A stretch of DNA of 64,000 bases from Bosea vestrisii (GTDB lineage Bacteria; Pseudomonadota; Alphaproteobacteria; Rhizobiales; Beijerinckiaceae). Each line of letters opens with the position of its first letter. Within the stretch, counting starts at the first letter, position 1. Below the pieces are notes generated by a model. It was not told where the DNA came from. It made no database searches and saw only the letters and a program-made list of their open reading frames with translations. Of this stretch, positions 27,362-35,897 are shown one piece after another. Position numbers and translations under genes: made by a program. Location of the stretch: assembly GCF_030144325.1 (NCBI RefSeq), contig NZ_CP126307.1:3145001-3209000 (forward strand), written 5' to 3'.

Positions 27362-27471
27362 ATCGTCATTCTCGGGCGAAGCGAAGCGCAGACCCGAGAA
27401 TCTGATGACCAGAACGCGATTTCCAGAGCCTCTCCAGGCCTGAGATGCTCGGGTCAAGCCCGAGCATGACG
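27362..27471. repeat. Composite palindromic repeat, copy B
   Basis: Two palindromes: ATTCTCGGG/CCCGAGAAT (27368-27401) with a 16-base GAAGCGAAGCG-type loop, and ATGCTCGGG/CCCGAGCAT (27445-27467) with loop TCAAG. Copy A at 24729-24804 is the same element in reverse orientation. The pair flanks lemA and ggt. Confidence 0.75.
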
Positions 27472-27478
27472 CACCAGG

Positions 27479-27967
27479 TCAGATCCGCTGCGGCGGCGTC
27501 CTCGGTTCACCGCCCGCGCCGCGTCCGGCGATCACCCAATAGACGAAGCCACTCGCGGCGCCGACCAGGAAGAGCGCCGCCACGACCTGCAGCTCGCGGG
27601 CGCTCGGCGTCCTCGCCATGCCGAGCATGGCGAGCGGCAGCAGCGCCGCCAAGAGGCCGGTGAGTCCGCTCTGGATCAGCCCGCTGCGCAAGCGGAACAG
27701 CTCGGACCCGACCGCGACCAGCACGACCGGCAGGACCAGGATGGCAAAGCCGAGCCGGCCGAGCAGGGAAAAGGCCGCGGCGGCGGTCGGGCCGGGGTCG
27801 AAGCCGCGCTCGGCCTGGTCGAACAGCGCCGACATCAACCGTTCGAATCCCCCGCCAATCAGCAGGCCGAGATCGGGCGAGGCAACGCCGGCGACCATCA
27901 GCGCGACCAGGCCGAAGCCGATGGCGAACAGCAATGCAAACGGAATCAGCAGGAACCAGCGCAGCAT
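27479..27967 (-). CDS. Small integral membrane protein, unknown function
   Basis: 162 residues with about four hydrophobic segments (roughly 1-28, 66-90, 98-118, 124-146). No recognised domain. It starts two bases after rlmN ends on the same strand, so it is probably cotranscribed with rlmN, though no link to rRNA modification is evident. Confidence 0.7.
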   Translation of the reverse strand: MLRWFLLIPFALLFAIGFGLVALMVAGVASPDLGLLIGGGFERLMSALFDQAERGFDPGPTAAAAFSLLGRLGFAILVLPVVLVAVGSELFRLRSGLIQSGLTGLLAALLPLAMLGMARTPSARELQVVAALFLVGAASGFVYWVIAGRGAGGEPRTPPQRI

Positions 27968-27968
27968 A

Positions 27969-29192
27969 TCAGTGCTGAGCCGGCGCGGTTTCAGCCTCGT
28001 CCTGCTCCAGCATCAGCCGGGCACGGGCCGAAAGCTTCTCGGTCTCGCTCTTGAGCTGGCCGCAGGCGGCGAGGATGTCGCGACCGCGCGGCGTGCGCAC
28101 CGGCGAGGCATAGCCGGCCTTGAAAACGATCTCGGAGAAGCGCTCGATCCGCTCCCAATCCGAGCATTCATAGCGCGTGCCAGGCCAGGGATTGAACGGG
28201 ATCAGGTTGATCTTGGCCGGAATGCCCTTGAGCAGACGGACGAGCTCGCGCGCCTCGGCGTCGGAGTCGTTGACGCCCTTCAGCATCACATACTCGAAGG
28301 TGATCCGCTTGGCGTTCGACAGGCCGGGATAGTTCCGGCAGGCCTCGAGCAGATCCTTGATCGGGTACTTCTTGTTGAGCGGCACCAGTTCGTTGCGCAA
28401 TTCGTCGCGCACCGCATGCAGCGAAATCGCCAGCATCGTGCCCATCTCGCCGCCGAGCGGACCGATCTGCGGCACCACGCCCGAGGTCGAGACGGTGATC
28501 CGCCGCCGGCCGAGCGACAGCCCCTGATCGTCGGAGATCACGCCGATCGCGTCGCGCACGCCGTCGAAATTGTAGAGCGGCTCGCCCATGCCCATGAAGA
28601 CGATGTTCGAGATGAAGCGCCCGCCATCATTTGGGACGAAGGCGCCTTCCGGCGCGCTGCGATTCGGGAAATCGCCGAGCCGCTCGCGCGCCACCATCAG
28701 CTGCGTGACGATTTCCTCGGTGGTGAGGTTGCGCACCAGGCGCTGCGTGCCGGTATGGCAGAAGGTGCAGGTCAGTGTGCAGCCGACCTGGCTGGAGACG
28801 CAGAGCGTGCCGCGGTCGACCTCGGGGATGTAGACGCATTCGATCTCGGCGCCGCGATCGCGCGGACCAGTCGGCGCCATGCGCAGCAGCCATTTGCGGG
28901 TGCCATCGGTCGAGACCTGCTCGGCGGTGACCTCCGGCAGGTCGAGCGTGAAATGCTCGGCGAGCTGCGCCCGCAGACCCTTGCCGATCGTCGTCATCTC
29001 CGCGAAGTCGCGGACGCCATAATGGTAGATCCAGTTCCAGAGCTGGCCGACGCGCATGCGCCGCTCCTTCTCGGGAACGCCGATCTCGGCCAGCGCCTCA
29101 GCGAGGCCGGCGCGCGTGCGCCCGGCCAGTGACGGTCGCCGCATAACAGGTTCGGCCGCCGGGAGGGCGGCTTCAGCAACAGAGAGATTCAT
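27969..29192 (-). CDS. rlmN: 23S rRNA (adenine-2503-C2)-methyltransferase RlmN
   Basis: Radical SAM enzyme that methylates C2 of A2503 in 23S rRNA and A37 in some tRNAs. 407 residues. The CxxxCxxC cluster motif is CTLTCTFC, with the conserved GMGEPLYN motif and the second catalytic Cys near the C terminus (AACGQL). N-terminal RNA-binding helices precede the barrel. Start at 29192 (MNLSVAEAALP). Confidence 0.95.
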   Translation of the reverse strand: MNLSVAEAALPAAEPVMRRPSLAGRTRAGLAEALAEIGVPEKERRMRVGQLWNWIYHYGVRDFAEMTTIGKGLRAQLAEHFTLDLPEVTAEQVSTDGTRKWLLRMAPTGPRDRGAEIECVYIPEVDRGTLCVSSQVGCTLTCTFCHTGTQRLVRNLTTEEIVTQLMVARERLGDFPNRSAPEGAFVPNDGGRFISNIVFMGMGEPLYNFDGVRDAIGVISDDQGLSLGRRRITVSTSGVVPQIGPLGGEMGTMLAISLHAVRDELRNELVPLNKKYPIKDLLEACRNYPGLSNAKRITFEYVMLKGVNDSDAEARELVRLLKGIPAKINLIPFNPWPGTRYECSDWERIERFSEIVFKAGYASPVRTPRGRDILAACGQLKSETEKLSARARLMLEQDEAETAPAQH

Positions 29193-29275
29193 CGGAACTC
29201 GGCTCGCAACAGGCGATATCGCCCGGAATTCGCCGCCTCATAGCACGAGAGCGGCCCATCGCGAAATCGCCCTAG

Positions 29276-29321
29276 GCATCAGTCCGAAAAGTGGAATCCA
29301 CTTTTCGGACAAATCCGATGC
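29276..29321. repeat. Palindromic repeat with CCGAAAAGTGG core
   Basis: A perfect 13-bp stem GTCCGAAAAGTGG/CCACTTTTCGGAC with loop AAT (29282-29310), framed by GCATC (29276-29280) and GATGC (29317-29321). The CCGAAAAGTGG-x3-CCACTTTTCGG core is a known type of dispersed element in Rhizobiales. It lies in the gap upstream of rlmN and downstream of the ialB-like gene. Confidence 0.8.
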
Positions 29322-29332
29322 ATCATCAAAGT

Positions 29333-29375
29333 GATAGATCGCCACTTCGCGCCCGAAAGGGCGCGCGGCGATCTA
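29333..29375 (-). terminator. Hairpin at the 3' end of the IalB-family gene
   Basis: On the minus strand the stop TAG begins an inverted repeat: TAGATCGCC plus GCGCCC, loop TTTC, GGGCGC and GGCGATCTA. The stem overlaps the stop codon and is followed by only a weak T content, so it may act as an mRNA 3' end or attenuating hairpin rather than a classical terminator. Confidence 0.45.
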
Positions 29376-29972
29376 TTTGCAGGCGTCCTCGGCCCGCTTG
29401 ACGATCTGCGAGATGCCAGCGAGCGAATACTTGTCGCTGGTGGCATTGCCGCGCTTCGAGGTGCCCTTGATCTCCAGCCCAGCGCCCTTGCGCAGCGCAT
29501 CGAGCATGCGGCCTTCCTCGGCCGGGTTCTTCAGCCAGACATTCTGGCCCTTGGCGACCAGCGCGAAGCGATCGCTGCCGATGATCGCCTGATGCTCGAC
29601 GTCTTCCTTGAGGTCGAAATTCATCACCAAGCTGATCTCGTTGCGCACGCCCTCGCCCGGACGGCTAGAGATGAACAGCAGCCCCTCGACATCCTTGAGA
29701 TTGGCGGGGATGCGGGTTTCGGCCTTGGACAGGGCGTAGCAGATCTTCGAGCGACCCTGCTGCGAGGAGAAGGCCTGCCATTTGCCGGCGGTTTCGAGCA
29801 GGAGCGCCTGGCCCTGCCCACCGGCCGCGGCGGGCTTCGCCGATGCTGGCTTGGCGGCTGGAGCGCGCTGGGCCAGCGCCGGAACGGCCGCAAAGGTCAG
29901 GACCGCCAGGCCGAGCAGGGCAGCGGCCTGGAGCGAACAGCGGGCGGAAGAGAGAGCCGGGATGCAAATCAT
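29373..29972 (-). CDS. Invasion-associated locus B (IalB) family protein
   Basis: 199-residue exported protein with a signal peptide ending ALAQ near residue 35, an Ala/Pro/Lys linker and an IalB-like domain with paired Cys (SKICYAL and EDACK). IalB homologues are widespread in non-pathogenic Rhizobiales and the name reflects Bartonella; function is unknown. The 254 bases upstream, to the next gene at 30227, hold nothing I can assign beyond promoters. Confidence 0.8.
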   Translation of the reverse strand: MICIPALSSARCSLQAAALLGLAVLTFAAVPALAQRAPAAKPASAKPAAAGGQGQALLLETAGKWQAFSSQQGRSKICYALSKAETRIPANLKDVEGLLFISSRPGEGVRNEISLVMNFDLKEDVEHQAIIGSDRFALVAKGQNVWLKNPAEEGRMLDALRKGAGLEIKGTSKRGNATSDKYSLAGISQIVKRAEDACK

Positions 29973-30226
29973 GGATCGCCAGTAACCAACAAAAACCTTA
30001 ACGCCGAATGGAGAATGCGCGGGATCAGCGATCCGGATTGACGCAACGCGACGGATAGGATGTCACGATCCTGGCGAAAATGCGAACGTCCGCTGCAGCT
30101 GCACCGGACGGGCGACGCCTTCTCCTTCAATAGTTTAGGAAGAGCTCCGAGCTGGTTCCGTTCGGCTTGCGCCTGTGTCAGCCTTGTGCAGATGCGAAGA
30201 GACCGGCCTGATGGGATGGAGGCTCG

Positions 30227-31198
30227 ATGAAGGCGCTGTTGTGCGAGGCCCTCGGGCCGGCGGAAAATCTCGTGATCCGCGACCTGCCCGAGCCGAAGCC
30301 GGGACCCGGCGAGATCGCGATTCGGGTCAAAGCAGCGGCGCTCAACTTCTTCGATACGCTGGTGATCCAGGGTCGCTACCAGGTGAAGCCGCCACTGCCC
30401 TTCTCGCCCTCGGCCGAGTGCGCCGGGGTGGTCAGCGCCATCGGCGAAGGCGTTAAGGGATGGCGGGCCGGCGAACGCGTCGCTGCCTGGCTCGGCCATG
30501 GCGCGGCCCGCGAGACCGTCGTGGTCCCCGCTGACGCGGCCATTCGCATTCCCGACAAGCTCGACGACCATCAGGCCGCCGGCCTTTTCGTCACCTACGG
30601 CACGGCGATGCACGGGCTGATCCAGCGCGGCGAGGTTCGGCCAGGCGAGACGCTCGCCATCCTCGGCGCCGCCGGCGGCGCGGGCCTCGCCGCGGTCGAG
30701 ATCAGCGCTCTGCTCGGCGCAAGGGTGATCGCCTGCGCCTCCTCACCGGAGAAGCTCGCGCTCGCTCGCGAGCATGGCGCACAGGAGGGACTGGACTACG
30801 CCGCCGACGATCTCCGGGCAGGCCTACGGCGTCTGGCGCCCGACGGGCTCGACGCGCTCTATGACACAGTCGGCGGCGAGCTCGCCGAGCCGGCACTGCG
30901 GTCAATGGCTTGGGGCGGGCGCTATCTCGTCGTCGGCTTTGCCGGCGGTGAGATCCCCAGAATCCCGCTCAATCTGCTGCTGCTGAAGGGCTGCGACCTG
31001 CGCGGCGTGTTCTGGGGCGATTTCGTCAGGCGCGATCCAGCCGGCCACCGCGCCAATATGGAGCGCCTGCTCGCCTGGGCCGCGGCCGGGAAGATCCGCG
31101 CCCATGTCCATGCCGCCTTCCCGCTCGAGCAGGCGGCCGAAGCGTTGGCGCTGATCGCCGGCCGCAAGGTCCAGGGCAAGGTCGTGCTGGTTCCCTGA
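30227..31198 (+). CDS. NADPH:quinone oxidoreductase family protein (MDR)
   Basis: 323-residue zinc-free medium-chain reductase. GroES-like N domain (PSAECAGVVSAIGEGV), Rossmann fold GAAGGAGLAAVE, and the C-terminal KVQGKVVLVP typical of quinone oxidoreductases. No Cys ligands for structural zinc. Substrate unknown. It converges closely with the DUF1232 gene (four bases apart). Confidence 0.88.
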   Translation: MKALLCEALGPAENLVIRDLPEPKPGPGEIAIRVKAAALNFFDTLVIQGRYQVKPPLPFSPSAECAGVVSAIGEGVKGWRAGERVAAWLGHGAARETVVVPADAAIRIPDKLDDHQAAGLFVTYGTAMHGLIQRGEVRPGETLAILGAAGGAGLAAVEISALLGARVIACASSPEKLALAREHGAQEGLDYAADDLRAGLRRLAPDGLDALYDTVGGELAEPALRSMAWGGRYLVVGFAGGEIPRIPLNLLLLKGCDLRGVFWGDFVRRDPAGHRANMERLLAWAAAGKIRAHVHAAFPLEQAAEALALIAGRKVQGKVVLVP

Positions 31199-31202
31199 CC
31201 GA

Positions 31203-31583
31203 TCAGAGATCGGTCAGCATCTCCTTGGCCTTGTCGCGATGCTGCTGGGTGATCGAGCCGGCGACGGCGGCCAGCGCCGCCGCGATCACCGCGGCATCGT
31301 CGGTGAAGCCGAGCAGCGGCATCACGTCGGGGATCGCATCGAGCGGCAGCACGAAATAGCCGAGCGCCGCCAGCAGCGTCAGCTTGACGCGCCGTGGTGT
31401 CGACGGGTCGCGCGTGCAGACCCAGGCTGCGAGCAGGTCTTCGGCGAAGGGGATGCGCTTGGCCACCCGCTTCAGTCGGCCGATGAACTCGGAGCCGAAA
31501 CGTGCCTCGTCGCGCAAGCTCTTGCGGATTTCCGCCATCTCCTCGCGAGTGAAACTCTGTCCGAAACCGAAGCTGTCGCTCAT
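31203..31583 (-). CDS. YkvA/DUF1232 family protein
   Basis: 126 residues. The DUF1232 motif is clear: GYFVLPLDAIPDVMPLLGFTDD, cut here to its key part LDAIPD. The ATG at 31583 follows AAGGGAGAGG. DUF1232 proteins are small membrane-associated proteins of unknown role. Confidence 0.86.
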   Translation of the reverse strand: MSDSFGFGQSFTREEMAEIRKSLRDEARFGSEFIGRLKRVAKRIPFAEDLLAAWVCTRDPSTPRRVKLTLLAALGYFVLPLDAIPDVMPLLGFTDDAAVIAAALAAVAGSITQQHRDKAKEMLTDL

Positions 31584-31752
31584 CCATCCTCTCCCTTGGC
31601 AGGCCAGTTCTAGCCCGCCATCGACGCAAAATGTGGCCCCGCATGGAAGGCTGCACAAGGGATCGACTCAGAATCGCACGCCAAACACTCTTGGAGGCTG
31701 AGCATCAGGCCTCTAAAGCCCATTCAGCAATGTCAAAAGCTTGGGGAACGCC

Positions 31753-32539
31753 ATGAAGCTCGACTCCTCCCTCGCGGCCATCGTCACCGGCGGCGCCTCT
31801 GGCCTTGGCGAGGGCACGGCGCGCATGCTCGCCAGCCATGGCGTCAAGGTTGCCCTGTTCGATCTCAACGCCGAGCGCGGCGAAGAGGTTGCCAGGGAGA
31901 TCGGCGGACTGTTCTGCCCCTGCGACGTCACCAGCGAGCAATCGGTCGACGCAGCCCTGGTGAAGGCTCGCGCCGCCCATGGCATCGCCCGCATCGTCGT
32001 CAACTGCGCCGGCGTCGCGCCCGGCCGCCGCGTCGTCTCGAAGAAGCGCGACACCGGTGAACTCGTCGCCCATGACCTCGCCACCTTCGAGAAGGCGGTC
32101 GCGATCAATCTCACCGGCACCTTCCGCCTGATCGCCAAATCGGCGGTCGCGCTGGCCGCGCTCGAACCCGTCACCGAGGACGGCGGGCGCGGCGTCTTCG
32201 TCTGCACGGCTTCCGTCGCCGCCGAGGACGGCCAGATCGGCCAGGCCGCCTATGCCGCCTCCAAGGCCGGCGTCGTCGGCCTGACCCTGCCCGTCGCCCG
32301 CGATCTCGCAGGCGTCGGCATCCGCGTCGTCACCATCATGCCCGGCCTGTTCGAGACACCGATGTTCGCCGGCCTGCCCGATGAGGGCCCGCGCCTCGCT
32401 CGCCGTCTCGGTGCCGCATCCCTCGCGCCTCGGTCGGGCATCGGAATATGCCGCTCTGGTCGAGAGCATCGTCGAAAACGACATGCTGAACGGCACCGCG
32501 ATCAGGCTCGACGGCGCGATCCGGCTCGCGCCGAAATAG
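31753..32539 (+). pseudogene. SDR family 3-hydroxyacyl-CoA dehydrogenase-like gene, frameshifted (+1)
   Basis: Short-chain dehydrogenase resembling type II 3-hydroxyacyl-CoA dehydrogenase (HSD10-like): TGGASGLG, NCAG, catalytic YAASK and PGLFETPM. After GLPDE the frame breaks at a GGG (32385-32387). Dropping one G restores ARASLAVSVPHPSRLGRASE ... LNGTAIRLDGAIRLAPK ending at TAG 32537-32539, a natural SDR end. Length is 787 bases, one over a multiple of three. The unshifted reading ends with an Arg-rich tail and is not credible. Confidence 0.82.
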
Positions 32540-32548
32540 CTTCGAAGG

Positions 32549-33175
32549 TTATTCGGCCGCTTCCGGTCGCTTGATCTCGTGCTTCAGGATCAGCGGGGTC
32601 TGGGCGAGGGCGAAGATCATGGTCAGCGGCATCACGCCCCAGACCTTGAAGGCGACCCAGAAATCCTGGGTCTGCGTCCGCCAGACCACCTCGTTCAGCG
32701 CGGCGAGCACGAAGAAGAACAGGCCCCAGCGCAAGGTCAGCTTGCGCCAGCCCTCCTCATCGAGCTGCAGCACGCTGTCGAGCACCAGTGCCAGCAGAGA
32801 GCGGCCGAAATAGAGCCCGCCGAGCAGCACGCAGCCGAACAGCGTGTTCACTATGGTTGGCTTGACCTTGATAAAGAAGGCATCGTCGAGCGCGAGCGTC
32901 AGTCCGCCGAAGGCCGTCACCACCACAGCGTTGACGATCGCCATGCGTGGCAGGTGGTTCATCAGGATCTTCGACAGCAGCAGCGAAAGCAGCGAGGCCG
33001 CGATGAAGATGCCGGTGGCGACGAAGATGCGCCGGTCCTCGGCCACGCCGAACCAGCGATCGCCATAGGAATTGGCAAAGAAGAAGATCGCCAGCGGCCC
33101 GAATTCGAGCGCGAGCTTGAGCACCGGATTGATCGGCTTTGCCGCCCCCGTCGTGCTCGTCGCCGTTTCGCTCAT
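32549..33175 (-). CDS. yciB: Inner membrane-spanning protein YciB (septation protein A)
   Basis: 208 residues, five to six membrane helices with family residues in KLALEFGPLAIFFFAN and LNEVVWR. YciB/IspZ proteins help cell division and envelope integrity. Its ATG overlaps the ftsY stop (ATGA), so the two are coupled. The long N-terminal Thr/Ala-rich tail is short here. Confidence 0.92.
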   Translation of the reverse strand: MSETATSTTGAAKPINPVLKLALEFGPLAIFFFANSYGDRWFGVAEDRRIFVATGIFIAASLLSLLLSKILMNHLPRMAIVNAVVVTAFGGLTLALDDAFFIKVKPTIVNTLFGCVLLGGLYFGRSLLALVLDSVLQLDEEGWRKLTLRWGLFFFVLAALNEVVWRTQTQDFWVAFKVWGVMPLTMIFALAQTPLILKHEIKRPEAAE

Positions 33176-34333
33176 GCCGCTTCTCCCAATCCTGCCACAG
33201 CGCGGGCGAAATCACGCGCCGAGAACGGTTCGAGGTCGTCGACGCTCTCGCCGACGCCGATGAAATGCACGGGCAGGCCGAACTGCGCCGCCAGTGCCAC
33301 GAGGATGCCGCCACGCGCCGTGCCGTCGAGCTTGGTCATCACCAGCCCGGTGACACCGGCGGTCTCGCGGAAGGCCTCGACCTGGCTGACCGCGTTCTGG
33401 CCGACGGTGGCGTCGAGCACGAGCAGGGCTGCGTGCGGCGTTTCTGCATCGAGCTTGCGGATCACCCGCACCACCTTGGCCAATTCGTCCATCAGACCCG
33501 TCTTGTTCTGCAGCCGTCCGGCCGTGTCGATCAGCAGCACATCGGTGCCGTTGGCCCTGGCCTTCTGCAACGCCTCGAAAGCGAGCCCGGCCGCATCTGC
33601 CCCCTGCTGGCCGGAGACCACCTCGGCACCCGTCCGTTCGCCCCATACCTTGAGCTGCTCGATCGCCGCAGCGCGGAAGGTATCGCCCGCCGCCAGCATC
33701 ACCGACTTGCCCTCGGCCCGAAACTTGGCCGCGAGCTTGCCGATCGTCGTTGTCTTGCCCGAGCCATTGACCCCTACCATCAGGATCACGAACGGCTTTT
33801 TTGGTGGCGTCGATCGCCAGCGGCGTGGCGACTGGCGTCAGGATCGCCTCGACCTCGCGCGCCAGGATCGCCTTCACCTCTTCGGGCTCGATCTGCTTGT
33901 CATAGCGACCTTCGCCCACCGCCTTCGCGATCCGGGCCGAGGTCGCGAGGCCGAGATCGGCCTGGATCAGGATGTCCTCGAGGTCTTCAAGCGTCGCCGC
34001 ATCGAGCTTGCGCTTGGTGAAGAGGTCGCTGATGCCGGTCGTCAGTGCGGACGAGGTGCGCGACAGTCCGTCCCGCAGCCGGCGCCACCAGCTGCGCTTG
34101 GGCTGTACCGGTGCCGGCTCCGACGCCACGATCGGCAGGGGCGCGTCCTCGCCGAGCAGGATCTCGGGCGCGACTGCCGTCTCGGGTTCGGCTTCGGACG
34201 CCGTCTCTACCACCGGCTCGACCGGCTCGGGAGCAGGAGCGGGCGCCGGTTCCGGCAGCGGCGTCTCCGCCGGCTGATCCAGCCCGAACAGCTTCGAGAA
34301 GAAGCCGCGTTTCTTCGGTTCGGTCTCGCTCAT
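33172..34333 (-). pseudogene. ftsY: Signal recognition particle receptor FtsY, reading frame broken by +1 (likely sequencing error)
   Basis: SRP receptor GTPase for co-translational membrane targeting. N-terminal acidic A domain rich in Pro/Glu, then the N domain (helices near LTTGISDLF), then the G domain with GVNGSGKTTTIGKLA, DTAGR and TKLDGTARGG. Between ATKK and PFVILM, six A on the coding strand (T at 33797-33802) should be five: removing one joins the two halves into a normal FtsY of about 386 residues. FtsY is essential in most bacteria, so a real break is unlikely. Its stop overlaps yciB. Confidence 0.88.
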
Positions 34334-34404
34334 CGCCCGTCCTGCCGCGATGCGCGGCAACGCTTCAGGTTGCATGGCCTCGCGGCCTTGTTTAGCGCAA
34401 TGCC

Positions 34405-35148
34405 ATGACCACGCCCGAGCGACCAGCCTTTTCGCAGGACGACCTGCCCTTCGCGCTGCTACATCGCGACGCGATGATGCTCGTCATCGACAAGCCGGCG
34501 GGACTTCCGGTGCATCGCGGCCCGGCGGCGAAGGGCCGCATCATCCCGGTGCTGACCGATTATCTCGACGCCTTGCGTTTCGGTCTGCCGCGACGGCCGG
34601 AGGCCGCGCATCGTCTCGACAAGGACACGTCGGGCTGCCTCGTGCTCGGCCGTCACCCGCGCGCCATGGCGCAGCTCAACCAGCTCTTCCGCGACGGCCG
34701 CATCGAAAAGACCTACTGGGCGGTGGTGGAAGGCGATCCCGCCGAGGACGAGGGCCTGATCGATCTGCCGCTGGGCAAACGTGCGCCGGACCGCGGCTGG
34801 TGGATGAAGCCGGATCCGGCCGGCCTGCCCTCGCAGACGCGCTACCGCGTACTCGGTCGCGGCCGTTTCAATGACAAGGCTGCCGCCTGGCTGGCGCTCG
34901 AGCCGTTGACCGGTCGCACGCACCAATTGCGCGTGCACTGCGCCGCCAGCTTCGGGCCGATCCACGGTGACGAAATCTACGGCACGGCGCCGCGCGACAC
35001 CGGGCCGGGGCTGCACCTGCATGCGCGGAGTGTCTCGATTCCGCTCAACCCGAAGCGCGAGCCGATACAGGCCAACGCCCCGCCGCCACAGCATATGCAC
35101 GCGGCGCTCGCGGCCTGCGGCTGGCCCGGCGGCGATAAGCTTTCCTAA
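34405..35148 (+). CDS. RluA family pseudouridine synthase
   Basis: 247 residues. The catalytic Asp lies in the family motif HRLDKDTSG, followed by KTYWAVV and the later RTHQLRVH. This length fits stand-alone RluA/TruC-type enzymes acting on rRNA or tRNA without an S4 domain; the exact site is not assignable. Divergent from ftsY. Confidence 0.9.
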   Translation: MTTPERPAFSQDDLPFALLHRDAMMLVIDKPAGLPVHRGPAAKGRIIPVLTDYLDALRFGLPRRPEAAHRLDKDTSGCLVLGRHPRAMAQLNQLFRDGRIEKTYWAVVEGDPAEDEGLIDLPLGKRAPDRGWWMKPDPAGLPSQTRYRVLGRGRFNDKAAAWLALEPLTGRTHQLRVHCAASFGPIHGDEIYGTAPRDTGPGLHLHARSVSIPLNPKREPIQANAPPPQHMHAALAACGWPGGDKLS

Positions 35149-35241
35149 ACCCTAACGCCGCGACGGCTTGCGACAAGACCTCGTCAACCATTCCCTAAGG
35201 CGTTCCTGCTATCCCCGGTTGCAGAGACTGCGGGGCCTTTC

Positions 35242-35895
35242 ATGCTGGACAAGGTGGCGAGAACGGGGGAAGCGCGCGATGCGCTCCTGACCTTCGCGCA
35301 GGCGCACGCCGACATCGCCGCCGAACCCCAGACGAATGCTGCACTCGCCACACTGCTGAATTGGGTCGAGAGCTATCTGATGCGCGAGCATCTCGATCTC
35401 GGCCGCACCGGCGCTGTCTGTCCCTTCACCCGCCAGGCCGCCCGTATCGATACGGCGCGCGTCGCGATCTGCACCGCCGGCCAGGAGGAGGAGGAGCGGG
35501 CCTTCACGCTGATCCGCAGCTGTTTCGGCGCGCTCGACGCCATTCCCTGCAAACCGGGCATGGCGCATTTTCGCACTGTCATCGTTGGCTTTCCCGGTTG
35601 TGCCGACGAGCGCGGCGTCGACATGCTGCAGCGTGTCCAGAAGCGGCACAAAGTCTACTCGCTGGCCCGTGGCCGCATGATCGGGCTGATGCACGAAACC
35701 TCGGAGGCGCCGGGGTTGTGGAACCGCGACTTCCGTCCCCTGCGGGCGCCGCTGCCGGTCCTCGCCATCCGCCATATGGTCGAGCATGACGCGCCCTTCG
35801 CTGCCCGTCATCCGCTCCTGCTCGTGCCCTATCTCGCGAAGTTCCGCCTGGCGGGTACGAAGCGCCTGATCGACCATCTCCGCGGACAGGGCTGA
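35242..35895 (+). CDS. Conserved hypothetical protein (DUF6875-like)
   Basis: 217 residues, soluble. Features include GAVCPFTRQAA near residue 57, HFRTVIVGFPG near 115 and ARHPLLLVPYLAKF near the C terminus. These recall DUF6875 proteins, from memory and not proven. No catalytic motif recognised. It ends two bases before the acetyltransferase gene, implying one transcript. Confidence 0.6.
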   Translation: MLDKVARTGEARDALLTFAQAHADIAAEPQTNAALATLLNWVESYLMREHLDLGRTGAVCPFTRQAARIDTARVAICTAGQEEEERAFTLIRSCFGALDAIPCKPGMAHFRTVIVGFPGCADERGVDMLQRVQKRHKVYSLARGRMIGLMHETSEAPGLWNRDFRPLRAPLPVLAIRHMVEHDAPFAARHPLLLVPYLAKFRLAGTKRLIDHLRGQG

Positions 35896-35897
35896 GC

